A stretch of 64,000 nt of DNA from Alentia gelatinosa (taxonomy: Eukaryota; Annelida; Polychaeta; Phyllodocida; Polynoidae), in the NCBI GenBank assembly GCA_950022655.1, contig OX465589.1:29675970-29739969 (forward strand), written 5' to 3'. The notes below the pieces were generated by a model. The model searched no databases, had not been told where the DNA came from, and saw only the letters and a list, made by a program, of their open reading frames with translations. Positions 11,359 through 23,740 of the stretch are shown piece after piece. A program made the position numbers and the translations under genes. Within the stretch, counting starts at the first letter, position 1; each line of letters begins with the position of its first letter.

Positions 11359-13516
11359 GGTGTCCACCAAGCTCCCGACGCGAACTGACGCGCCCCGATA
11401 TTGCCCTTCCGATACAAAATCCATATCGTAACAAAATCGTACAGCTTATCGGGGCAGTTGGTAATTTTCTATGATAACGCTACTGACGCGGCTCAACACG
11501 CACCAACGTGAACTGATGCAAAACCTGTATCGCAGTGCATGGATGACTCTTTTAACAGGAAATCATATGAAATAATCGATAGAAAATTATGAAATTTTCA
11601 GAATCTGTAGAATCTATAATGCCAAAGCGGCTCTGCAAAAATTGTGAAATTTGATAGTAGATAAGGTCTCAAAACGATCATTTTATACTTTAACTGAGGT
11701 ATCATATAATATTGTTTTGTATCTACAGATAAAATATCAATCTTAAATATGCATTATTTCTGGAATTATGAAGGAAATATGGTTAATTACTCTGGTTGCA
11801 TCATGAGCTATATCGGGGTGTATCGGGACCATGGCACCTTTTTCATGCACCCTCCCAATACGTTACGACGTGCACCGATGTGCACCTACGCGAACCGATA
11901 TGCTAAGATATGCCTTGCGACGTGCTACGATATGGTAATTTTGTATCGGCTCGCATCGGCTCGTGTCGGCGTTGGTGGGTGCAGGGTCTTAGGGTTAGAG
12001 TTAGGTTAGGGTTAGGGTTGGGGTTGTACTTAAAACGCCATTCTAATAGTATCCTACAGTACAGGTACAGGTACCGGTACAAAAATATTAAGTTCTCTGA
12101 TGCATTGTAGTTTTGAAATGAATTGTTTACTAAACTGTACATCTAGATTTTGAGAATAATCAAAATTAATGTTAGCGATACACACACCACATGTGTCATT
12201 TCCTAGCAACTTTAACTAAATATCCAAGCACAGTCTACCTGAGTCGAGGGCAGACACTGCAGAATGGATACTCAAAACTCGCTCACATTTTCAGCAAAAT
12301 TTGAAGCTAAGGTAATATAAATAGTAATAATACTTCCAAAATATTCTACTTCATGTATATCCATATTTGCATCTATTAAATACTCAAGTTCAGTACTGGA
12401 AAAAAATGGGTCGAATTTGTTGTGGGTCAAGTTCCATTAACGGGTCGAGTTTGTTGTGGGTCGAGTTTTTTATTGATTGATTTCGTTACGGGTCGAGTTT
12501 TTGAGTATTCATGAGTGACTCTAATTGGTTAAGGGTTAGGGTTAGGGTTAGGGTTAGGGTTAGGGTTAGGATAGGGTAAGTGTTAGGGTTAGGGTTAAGT
12601 ACAGGGATAGGTATAGGGATAGGGTTAGGGAGAGGGTTAGTGATAGGGATAGGGATAGTGTTAGTGTTAGGGTTAGGGTTGGTGTTGAATTTAAAACGCC
12701 CTTCTAACAGAATCCTGCAATACAGGGTTAGGGTTAGGGATAGGGTAAGGGTTAGGTTTGAATTGTTTACTAAACTGTACATCTAGATTTTGAGAATAAT
12801 CAAAATTAATGTTAGCGATACACACACCACATGTGTCATTTCCTAGCAACTTTAACTAAATATCCAAGCACAGTCTACCTGAGTCGAGAGCAGACACTGC
12901 AGGATGGACACTCAAAACTCGCTCACATTTTCAGCAAAATTTGAAGCTAAGGTAATATAAATAGTAATAATACTTCCAAAATATTCTACTTCATGTATAT
13001 CCATATTTGCATCTATTAAATACTCAAGTTCAGTACTGGAAAAAAATGGGTCAAATTCGTTGTGGGTCGAGTTCCATTTACGGGTCGAGTTTGTTGTGGG
13101 TCAAGTTTTTTATTGATCGATTTCGTTGCGGGTCGAGTTTTCGAGTATTCATGAGTGACTCTAATTGGTTAAGGGTTAGGGTTAGGGTTAGGGTTAGGGT
13201 TAGGATAGGGTAAGGGTTAGGGTTAGGGTTAAGTACAGGGATAGGAATAGGGATAGGGTTAGGGAGAGGGTTAGTGATAGGGATAGGGATAGTGTTAGTG
13301 TTAGGGTTAGGGTTGGTGTTGAACTTAAAACGCCCTTCTAACAGTATCCTGCAATACAGGGTTAGGGTTAGGGATAGGGTAGGGTTAGGGTTGGGATAGG
13401 GATAGGGTCAGGGTTAGGGTTAGGATAGGGTTAGAGATAGGGCTAGGGATAGGGTTAGGGATAGAGTTAGGGATGGGGATAGGGTTCGGGTTAGGGTTAG
13501 GGTTAGGGTTAGAGGG
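11359..13516 (+). repeat. Monomer M8 with half-monomer (copy of M3)
   Basis: Matches M3 at +8261. The same block B to AT-arm join lies at about 12755-12761, so the rearrangement predates the HOR-A duplication. Confidence 0.9.
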
Positions 13517-15040
13517 GGTGTCCACCAGATCCCGACTTGAACTGACACGCCCCGATATTGCCCTTCCGATACAAAATCCATATCGTAACAAAATTGTAGA
13601 GCTTATCGGGGCAGTTGGTAATTTTCTACGATAACGCTACTGACGCGGCTCAACACGCACCAACGCGAACTGATGCAAAACCTGTATCGCAGTGTATAGA
13701 TGACTCTTTTAACGGGAAATCATATGAAATAATCGATAGAAAATTACGAAATTTTCAGAATCTGTAGAATATATAATGCTAAAGCGGCTCTGCAAAAATT
13801 GTGAAATTTAATAGTAGATAAGGTCTCAAAACGATCATTTTATACTTTAACTGAGGTATCATATAATATTGTTTTGTATCTACAGATAAAATATCAATCT
13901 TAAATATGCATTATTTCTGGAATTATAAAGGAAATATGGTTAATTACACTGGTTGCATCATGAGCTATATCAGGGTGTATCGGGCCCAGGGCACCTTTTT
14001 CATGCACCCTCCCAATACGTTACGACGTGCACCGACGTGCACCTACACAAACCGATATGCTACAATATGCCTTGCGAAGTGCTACGATATGGTAATTTTG
14101 TATCGCCTCGCGTCGGCTCGTGTCAGCGTTGGTGGGTGCAGGGTCTTAGGGTTAGAGTAAGGTTAGGGTTAGGGTTGGGGTTGAACTTAAAAAGCCATTC
14201 TAACAGTATCCTGCAGTACAGGTACAGGTACCGCTACAAAAATATTAAGTTCTCTGATGCATTATAGTTTTGAAATGAATTGTTTACTAAACTGTACATC
14301 TAGATTTTGAGAATAATCAAAATTAATGTTAGCGATACACACACCACATGTGTCATTTCCTAGCAACTTTAACTAAATATCCAAGCACAGTCTACCTGAG
14401 TCGAGGGCAGACACTGCAGAATGGATACTCAAAACTCGCTCACATTTTCAGCAAAATTTGAAGCTAAGGTAATATAAATAGTAATAATACTTCCAAAATA
14501 TTCTACTTCATGTATATCCATATTTGCATCTATTAAATACTCAAGTTCAGTACTGGAAAAAAATGGGTCGAATTTGTTGTGGGTCAAGTTCCATTAACGG
14601 ATCGAGTTTGTTGTGGGTCGAGTTTTTTATTGATTGATTTCGTTACGGGTCGAGTTTTTGAGTATTCATGAGTGACTCTAATTGGTTAAGGGTTAGGGTT
14701 AGGGTTAGGGTTAGGGTTAGGGTTAGGATAGGGTAAGTGTTAGGGGTAGGGTTAAGTACAGGGATAGGAATAGGGATAGGGTTAGGGAGAGGGTTAGTGA
14801 TAGGGATAGGGATAGTGTTAGTGTTAGGATTAGAGTTGGTGTTGAACTTAAAACGCCCTTCTAACAGTATCCTGCAATACAGGGTTAGGGTTAGGGATAG
14901 GGTAAGGGTTAGGGTTGGGATAGGGATAGGGTCAGGGTTAGGGTTAGGATAGGGTTAGGGATAGGGCTAGGGATAGGGTTAGGGATAGAGTTAGGGATGG
15001 GGATAGGGTTAGGGTTAGGGCTAGGGTTAGGGTTAGAGGG
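13517..15040 (+). repeat. Monomer M9 (copy of M4)
   Basis: Matches M4 at +8261 with the same left-arm and AAAAAGCC variants. Confidence 0.9.
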
Positions 15041-16567
15041 GGTGTCAACCAAGCTCCTGACGCGAACTGACGTGCCCTGATATTGCCCTTCCGATACAAA
15101 ATCCATATCGTAACAAAATCGTAGAGCTTATCGGGGCAGTTGGTAAGTTTTCTACGATAACGCTACTGATGCGGCTCAACGCGCACCGACGTGAACTGAT
15201 GCAAAACCTGTATCGCAGTGTATAGATGACTCTTTTAACGGGAAATCATATGAAATAATCGATAAAAATTTATGAAATTTTCAGAATCTGTAGAATCTAT
15301 AATGCCAAAGCGGCTCTGCAAAAATTGTGAAATTTGATAGTAGATAAGGTCTCAAAACGATCATTTTATACTTTAACCGAGGTATCATATAATATTGTTT
15401 TGTATCTACAGATAAAATATCAATCTTAAATATGCATTATTTCTGGAATTATAAAGGAAATATGGTTAATTACACTGGTTGCATCATAAGCTATATCGGG
15501 GTGTATTGGGACCATGGCACCTTGTTCATGTACCCTCCCAATACGTTACGACGCGCACCGACGCGCACCGACTCGAACCGATACGCTACGATATGCCTTC
15601 CGACATGCTACGATATGGTAGTTTTGTATCGGCTCACGTCGGCTCGTGTCGGCATTGGTGGGTGCAGGGTCTTAGGGTTAGAGTTAGGTTTAGGGTTAGG
15701 GTTGGGGTTGAACTTAAAACGCCATTCTAACAGTATCCTGCAATACAGGTAGAGGTACCAGTACAAAAATATTAAGTTCTCTGATGCATTGTAGTTTTGA
15801 AATGAATTGTCTACTAAGCTGTACATCTAGATTTTGAGAATAATCAAAATTAATGTTAGCGATACACACACCACATGTGTCATTTCCTAGCAACTTTAAC
15901 TAAATATCCAAGCACAGTCTACCTGAGTCGAGGGCAGACACTGCAAAATGGACACTCAAACTCACTCACATTTTCAGCAAAATTTGAAGCTAAGGTAATA
16001 TAAATAGTAATAATACTTCCAAAATATTCTACTTCATGTATATCCATATTTGCATCTATTAAATACTCAAGTTCAGTACTGGAAAAAAAATGGGTCGAAT
16101 TCGTTGTGGGTCGAGTTCCATTTACGGGTCGAGTTTGTTGTGGGTCGAGTTTTTTATTGATCGATTTTGTTGCGGGTCGAGTTTTCGAGTATTCATGAGT
16201 GACTCTAATTGGTTAAGGGTTAGGGTTAGGGTTAGGGTTAGGGTTAGGGTTAGGATAGGGTAAGGGTTAGGGTAAGGGTTAAGTACAGGGATAGGAATAG
16301 GGATAGGGTTAGGGAGAGGGTTAGTGATAGGGATAGGGATAGTGTTAGTGTTAGGGTTAGGGTTGGAGTTGAACTTAAAACGCCCTTCTAACAGGATCCT
16401 GCAATACAGGGTTAGGGTTAGGAATAGGGTAAGGGTTAGGGTTGGGATAGGGATAGGGTCAGGGTTAGGGTTAGGATAGGGTTAGGGATAGGGCTAGGGA
16501 TAGGGTTAGGGATAGAGTTAGGGATGGGGATAGGGTTAGGGTTAGGGCTAGGGTTAGGGTTAGAGGG
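15041..16567 (+). repeat. Monomer M10 (copy of M5)
   Basis: Matches M5 at +8261. Confidence 0.9.
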
Positions 16568-18092
16568 GGTGTCCACCAAGCTCCCGACGCGAACTGACGC
16601 GCCCCGATATTGCCCTTCCGATACAAAATCCATATCGTAACAAAATCGTACAGCTTATCGGGGCAGTTGGTAATTTTCTATGATAACGCTACTGACGCGG
16701 CTCAACACGCACCAACGCGAACTGATGCAAAACCTGTATCGCAGTGCATGGATGACTCTTTTAACAGGAAATCATATGAAATAATCGATAGAAAATTATG
16801 AAATTTTCAGAATCTGTAGAATCTATAATGCCAAAGCGGCTCTGCAAAAATTGTGAAATTTGATAGTAGATAAGGTCTCAAAACGATCATTTTATACTTT
16901 AACTGAGGTATCATATAATATTGTTTTGTATCTACAGATAAAATATCAATCTTAAATATGCATTATTTCTGGAATTATGAAGGAAATATGGTTAATTACT
17001 CTGGTTGCATCATGAGCTATATCGGGGTGTATCGGGACCATGGCACCTTTTTCATGCACCCTCCCAATACGTTACGACGTGCACCGATGTGCACCTACGC
17101 GAACCGATATGCTAAGATATGCCTTGCGACGTGCTACGATATGGTAATTTTGTATCGGCTCGCATCGGCTCGTGTCGGCGTTGGTGGGTGCAGGGTCTTA
17201 GGGTTAGAGTTAGGTTAGGGTTAGGGTTGGGGTTGTACTTAAAACGCCATTCTAATAGTATCCTACAGTACAGGTACAGGTACCGGTACAAAAATATTAA
17301 GTTCTCTGATGCATTGTAGTTTTGAAATGAATTGTTTACTAAACTGTACATCTAGATTTTGAGAATAATCAAAATTAATGTTAGCGATACACACACCACA
17401 TGTGTCATTTCCTAGCAACTTTAACTAAATATCCAAGCACAGTCTACCTGAGTCGAGGGCAGACACTGCAGAATGGATACTCAAAACTCGCTCACATTTT
17501 CAGCAAAATTTGAAGCTAAGGTAATATAAATAGTAATAATACTTCCAAAATATTCTACTTCATGTATATCCATATTTGCATCTATTAAATACTCAAGTTC
17601 AGTACTGGAAAAAAATGGGTCGAATTTGTTGTGGGTCAAGTTCCATTAACGGGTCGAGTTTGTTGTGGGTCGAGTTTTTTATTGATTGATTTCGTTACGG
17701 GTCGAGTTTTTGAGTATTCATGAGTGACTCTAATTGGTTAAGGGTTAGGGTTAGGGTTAGGGTTAGGGTTAGGGTTAGGATAGGGTAAGTGTTAGGGGTA
17801 GGGTTAAGTACAGGGATAGGAATAGGGATAGGGTTAGGGAGAGGGTTAGTGATAGGGATAGGGATAGTGTTAGTGTTAGGATTAGAGTTGGTGTTGAACT
17901 TAAAACGCCCTTCTAACAGTATCCTGCAATACAGGGTTAGGGTTAGGGATAGGGTAAGGGTTAGGGTTGGGATAGGGATAGGGTCAGGGTTAGGGTTAGG
18001 ATAGGGTTAGGGATAGGGCTAGGGATAGGGTTAGGGATAGAGTTAGGGATGGGGATAGGGTTAGGGTTAGGGCTAGGGTTAGGGTTAGAGGG
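16568..18092 (+). repeat. Monomer M11 (M1-like, mosaic)
   Basis: Matches M1 at +16522 through the core. Block A ends GAGTTGGTGTTGAAC as in M4, where M1 and M6 have GAGTTGTAGTTGAAC. This is a sign of gene conversion between monomers. Confidence 0.88.
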
Positions 18093-19619
18093 GGTGTCAA
18101 CCAAGCTCCCGACGCGAACTGACGCGCCCTGATATTGCCCTTCCGATACAAAATCCATATCGTAACAAAATCGTAGAGCTTATCGGGGCAGTTGGTAAGT
18201 TTTCTACGATAACGCTACTGATGCGGCTCAACGCGCACCGACGTGAACTGATGCAAAACCTGTATCGCAGTGTATAGATGACTCTTTTAACGGGAAATCA
18301 TATGAAATAATCGATAAAAATTTATGAAATTTTCAGAATCTGTAGAATCTATAATGCCAAAGCGGCTCTGCAAAAATTGTGAAATTTGATAGTAGATAAG
18401 GTCTCAAAACGATCATTTTATACTTTAACCGAGGTATCATATAATATTGTTCTGTATCTACAGATAAAATATCAATCTTAAATATGCATTATTTCTGGAA
18501 TTATAAAGGAAATATGGTTAATTACACTGGTTGCATCATAAGCTATATCGGGGTGTATTGGGACCATGGCACCTTGTTCATGTACCCTCCCAATACGTTA
18601 CGACGCGCACCGACGCGCACCGACTCGAACCGATACGCTACGATATGCCTTCCGACATGCTACGATATGGTAGTTTTGTATCGGCTCACGTCGGCTCGTG
18701 TCGGCATTGGTGGGTGCAGGGTCTTAGGGTTAGAGTTAGGTTTAGGGTTAGGGTTGGGGTTGAACTTAAAACGCCATTCTAACAGTATCCTGCAATACAG
18801 GTAGAGGTACCAGTACAAAAATATTAAGTTCTCTGATGCATTGTAGTTTTGAAATGAATTGTCTACTAAGCTGTACATCTAGATTTTGAGAATAATCAAA
18901 ATTAATGTTAGCGATACACACACCACATGTGTCATTTCCTAGCAACTTTAACTAAATATCCAAGCACAGTCTACCTGAGTCGAGGGCAGACACTGCAAAA
19001 TGGACACTCAAACTCACTCACATTTTCAGCAAAATTTGAAGCTAAGGTAATATAAATAGTAATAATACTTCCAAAATATTCTACTTCATGTATATCCATA
19101 TTTGCATCTATTAAATACTCAAGTTCAGTACTGGAAAAAAAATGGGTCGAATTCGTTGTGGGTCGAGTTCCATTTACGGGTCGAGTTTGTTGTGGGTCGA
19201 GTTTTTTATTGATCGATTTTGTTGCGGGTCGAGTTTTCGAGTATTCATGAGTGACTCTAATTGGTTAAGGGTTAGGGTTAGGGTTAGGGTTAGGGTTAGG
19301 GTTAGGATAGGGTAAGGGTTAGGGTAAGGGTTAAGTACAGGGATAGGAATAGGGATAGGGTTAGGGAGAGGGTTAGTGATAGGGATAGGGATAGTGTTAG
19401 TGTTAGGGTTAGGGTTGGAGTTGAACTTAAAACGCCCTTCTAACAGGATCCTGCAATACAGGGTTAGGGTTAGGAATAGGGTAAGGGTTAGGGTTGGGAT
19501 AGGGATAGGGTCAGGGTTAGGGTTAGGATAGGGTTAGGGATAGGGCTAGGGATAGGGTTAGGGATAGAGTTAGGGATGGGGATAGGGTTAGGGTTAGGGC
19601 TAGGGTTAGGGTTAGAGGG
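18093..19619 (+). repeat. Monomer M12 (M2-like)
   Basis: Matches M2 at +16522. It has a private T-to-C change at 18452 (TTGTTCTGTATC), and block A starts AAGGGTTAGGG as in M5. Confidence 0.88.
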
Positions 19620-22565
19620 GGTGTCCACCAAGCTCCCGACGCGAACTGACGCGCCCCGATATTGCCCTTCCGATACAAAATCCATATCGTAACAAAATCG
19701 TACAGCTTATCGGGGCAGTTGGTAATTTTCTATGATAACGCTACTGACGCGGCTCAACACGCACCAACGCGAACTGATGCAAAACCTGTATCGCAGTGCA
19801 TGGATGACTCTTTTAACAGGAAATCATATGAAATAATCGATAGAAAATTATGAAATTTTCAGAATCTGTAGAATCTATAATGCCAAAGCGGCTCTGCAAA
19901 AATTGTGAAATTTGATAGTAGATAAGGTCTCAAAACGATCATTTTATACTTTAACTGAGGTATCATATAATATTGTTTTGTATCTACAGATAAAATATCA
20001 ATCTTAAATATGCATTATTTCTGGAATTATGAAGGAAATATGGTTAATTACTCTGGTTGCATCATGAGCTATATCGGGGTGTATCGGGACCATGGCACCT
20101 TTTTCATGCACCCTCCCAATACGTTACGACGTGCACCGATGTGCACCTACGCGAACCGATATGCTAAGATATGCCTTGCGACGTGCTACGATATGGTAAT
20201 TTTGTATCGGCTCGCATCGGCTCGTGTCGGCGTTGGTGGGTGCAGGGTCTTAGGGTTAGAGTTAGGTTAGGGTTAGGGTTGGGGTTGTACTTAAAACGCC
20301 ATTCTAATAGTATCCTACAGTACAGGTACAGGTACCGGTACAAAAATATTAAGTTCTCTGATGCATTGTAGTTTTGAAATGAATTGTTTACTAAACTGTA
20401 CATCTAGATTTTGAGAATAATCAAAATTAATGTTAGCGATACACACACCACATGTGTCATTTCCTAGCAACTTTAACTAAATATCCAAGCACAGTCTACC
20501 TGAGTCGAGGGCAGACACTGCAGAATGGATACTCAAAACTCGCTCACATTTTCAGCAAAATTTGAAGCTAAGGTAATATAAATAGTAATAATACTTCCAA
20601 AATATTCTACTTCATGTATATCCATATTTGCATCTATTAAATACTCAAGTTCAGTACTGGAAAAAAATGGGTCGAATTTGTTGTGGGTCAAGTTCCATTA
20701 ACGGGTCGAGTTTGTTGTGGGTCGAGTTTTTTATTGATTGATTTCGTTACGGGTCGAGTTTTTGAGTATTCATGAGTGACTCTAATTGGTTAAGGGTTAG
20801 GGTTAGGGTTAGGGTTAGGGTTAGGGTTAGGATAGGGTAAGTGTTAGGGTTAGGGTTAAGTACAGGGATAGGTATAGGGATAGGGTTAGGGAGAGGGTTA
20901 GTGATAGGGATAGGGATAGTGTTAGTGTTAGGGTTAGGGTTGGTGTTGAATTTAAAACGCCCTTCTAACAGAATCCTGCAATACAGGGTTAGGGTTAGGG
21001 ATAGGGTAAGGGTTAGGTTTGAATTGTTTACTAAACTGTACATCTAGATTTTGAGAATAATCAAAATTAATGTTAGCGATACACACACCACATGTGTCAT
21101 TTCCTAGCAACTTTAACTAAATATCCAAGCACAGTCTACCTGAGTCGAGAGCAGACACTGCAGGATGGACACTCAAAACTCGCTCACATTTTCAGCAAAA
21201 TTTGAAGCTAAGGTAATATAAATAGTAATAATACTTCCAAAATATTCTACTTCATGTATATCCATATTTGCATCTATTAAATACTCAAGTTCAGTACTGG
21301 AAAAAAATGGGTCAAATTCGTTGTGGGTCGAGTTCCATTTACGGGTCGAGTTTGTTGTGGGTCAAGTTTTTTATTGATCGATTTCGTTGCGGGTCGAGTT
21401 TTCGAGTATTCATGAGTGACTCTAATTGGTTAAGGGTTAGGGTTAGGGTTAGGGTTAGGGTTAGGATAGGGTAAGGGTTAGGGTTAGGGTTAAGTACAGG
21501 GATAGGAATAGGGATAGGGTTAGGGAGAGGGTTAGTGATAGGGATAGGGATAGTGTTAGTGTTAGGGTTAGGGTTGGTGCAGGGTCTTAGGGTTAGAGTA
21601 AGGTTAGGGAGAGGGTTAGTGATAGGGATAGGGATAGTGTTAGTGTTAGGGTTAGGGTGGGTGCAGGGTCTTAGGGTTAGAGTAAGGTTAGGGTTAGGGT
21701 TGGGGTTGAACTTAAAAAGCCATTCTAACAGTATCCTGCAGTACAGGTACAGGTACCGCTACAAAAATATTAAGTTCTCTGATGCATTATAGTTTTGAAA
21801 TGAATTGTTTACTAAACTGTACATCTAGATTTTGAGAATAATCAAAATTAATGTTAGCGATACACACACCACATATGTCATTTCCTAGCAACTTTAACTA
21901 AATTTCCAAGCACAGTCTACCTGAGTCGAGGGCAGACACTGCAGAATGGATACTCAAAACTCGCTCACATTTTCAGCAAAATTTGAAGCTAAGGTAATAT
22001 AAATAGTAATAATACTTCCAAAATATTCTACTTCATGTATATCCATATTTGCATCTATTAAATACTCAAGTTCAGTACTGGAAAAAAATGGGTCGAATTT
22101 GTTGTGGGTCAAGTTCCATTAACGGATCGAGTTTGTTGTGGGTCGAGTTTTTTATTGATTGATTTCGTTACGGGTCGAGTTTTTGAGTATTCATGAGTGA
22201 CTCTAATTGGTTAAGGGTTAGGGTTAGGGTTAGGGTTAGGGTTAGGGTTAGGATAGGGTAAGGGTTAGGGTTAGGGTTAAGTACAGGGATAGGAATAGGG
22301 ATAGGGTTAGGGAGAGGGTTAGTGATAGGGATAGGGATAGTGTTAGTGTTAGGGTTAGGGTTGGTGTTGAACTTAAAACGCCCTTCTAACAGTTTCTTGC
22401 AATACAGGGTTAGGGTTAGGGATAGGGTAAGGGTTAGGGTTGGGATAGGGATAGGGTCAGGGTTAGGGTTAGGATAGGGTTAGGGATAGGGCTAGGGATA
22501 GGGTTAGGGATAGAGTTAGGGATAGGGATAGGGTTAGGGTGAGGGCTAGGGTTAGGGTTAGAGGG
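19620..22565 (+). repeat. Monomer M13 with two extra partial units (complex rearrangement)
   Basis: The first part matches M3, including the half-monomer join at about 21016. At about 21571-21577 block A is fused to the start of block C through shared GGTTGGTG, skipping motif II, block B and the next core. An 84-bp tandem duplication follows, then an AT-rich arm, block A, motif II and block B. The last part is of HOR-B type. Confidence 0.85.
21518..21693 (+). repeat. 84-bp tandem duplication across the block A/C fusion
   Basis: GGTTAGGGAGAGG begins at 21518 and again at 21602, and GTGCAGGGTCTTAG begins at 21577 and again at 21661. Both give a period of exactly 84 bp (about 2.1 copies). I see one internal difference (GGGTTGGTGC versus GGGTGGGTGC). 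Confidence 0.88.
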
Positions 22566-23249
22566 GGTGTCCCCCAAGCTCCCGATGCGAACTGACGCGC
22601 CCCGATATTGCCCTTCCGATACAAAATCCATATCGTAACAAAATCTTAGAGCTTATCGGGGCAGTTGGTAATTTTCTACGATAACGCTACTGACGCGGCT
22701 CAACACGCACCAACGCGAACTGATGCAAAACCTGTATCGCAGTGTATAGATGACTCTTTTAACGGGAAATCATATGAAATAATGGATAGAAAATTATGAA
22801 ATTTCAGAATCTGTAGAATGTATAATGCCAAAGCGGCTCTGCAAAAATTCTGAAATTTGATAGTAGATAAGGTCTCAAAACAATCATTTTATACTTTAAC
22901 TGAGGTATCATATAATATTGTTTTGTATCTACAGATAAAATATCAATCTTGAATATGCATTATTTCTGGAATTATAAAGGAAATATGGTTAATTACACTG
23001 GTTGCATCATAAGCTATATCGGGGTGTATTGGGACCATGGCACCTTTTTCATGCACCCTCCCAATACGTTACGATGCGCACCGACGCGCACCGACGCGAA
23101 CCAATACGCAACGATATGCCTTCCGACGTGCTACGATATAGTAATTTTTTATCGGCTCACGTCGGCTCGTGTCGGCATTGGTGGGTGCAGAGTCTTAGGG
23201 TAAGAGTTAGGTTTAGGGTTAGGGTTGGGGTTGAACTTAACCCTTTCAT

Positions 23250-23340
23250 GCCGGGTGATCAAGGCATCAACCAGGGCTGGCCGGGTGATGCCTTAACGCA
23301 TCATCCAGGGCTGGCCGGGTGATGCCTTAAGGCATCATTT
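23250..23340 (+). repeat. First palindrome array in MITE copy 1 (GATGCCTTAAGGCATC type, decayed)
   Basis: Three units built on the 16-bp palindrome GATGCCTTAAGGCATC with GGGCTGGCCGGGT spacers. The first unit has lost bases (GATCAAGGCATC) and the second has a changed base (TTAACGCATC). The intact ancestral form is in the copy at 59776. Confidence 0.8.
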
Positions 23341-23599
23341 ACAAAATATTCCTTTTTTCAAATAAAATTTGAAATAATGGCTCAATAATCACGAAACTTT
23401 CACAGAATGTAGATATAATATCATATTTGATATTTCAGGTGAAATAGATAATAGCTTTAAGTATCACGTGTCAGGTCATGTGATGCAAATATCAAAATCT
23501 TCATAATAGGCCTATGTACCCGGCCTCTGGCGGCATTCACTGGCACTAGTCCCCGGCCCCATGACTGTACCCATGCCATGGGTACCCGGCACGATAGAG

Positions 23600-23740
23600 T
23601 TAACCCTTTCACGACCGCTGCTGCATATATGCAGCACCACGCCAGTACCGCTGCTGCATTTATGCAGCACCATAGGAATACCACTGCTGCATAAATGCAG
23701 CACCATGGCAGTACCGCTGCTGCATAAATGCAGCATTTTG
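23600..23740 (+). repeat. Second TTAA-CCCTTTC end and 33-bp palindrome array
   Basis: TTAA at 23600-23603 is followed by CCCTTTCACG, like a MITE left end. Four copies of GCTGCAT(A/T)(A/T)ATGCAGC begin at 23620, 23653, 23686 and 23719, a strict 33-bp period. Because 33 is a multiple of three, spurious open frames run through it on both strands. Confidence 0.88.

Larger units (their letters stand above)
8307..16567 (+). repeat. Higher-order repeat A, copy 2
   Basis: Monomers M6-M10 (8307, 9832, 11359, 13517, 15041) repeat M1-M5 in the same order, including the long third monomer that carries a 632-bp half-monomer. The near identity points to a recent duplication or to assembly duplication. The sequence alone does not separate these. 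Confidence 0.93.
16568..22240 (+). repeat. Higher-order repeat A, copy 3: partial and rearranged
   Basis: M11-M13 follow M1-M3 at +16522 up to about 21576. There block A jumps straight into block C, with an 84-bp tandem duplication. The sequence then resumes as the HOR-A M4 arm (the variant AAAAAGCCATTC of about 5925 reappears at about 21713) until about 22.24 kb, where it changes to HOR-B type. Net loss against copies 1 and 2 before the changeover is about 737 bp. The copy is also a mosaic: block A of M11 ends like that of M4 and not like that of M1. Confidence 0.85.

Noticed and set aside
23620..23735. CRISPR-like array of 33-bp palindromic repeats
   Set aside because: Only four units, with near-identical spacers, inside a TTAA-flanked MITE in eukaryotic DNA. 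There are no unique spacers and no cas genes.
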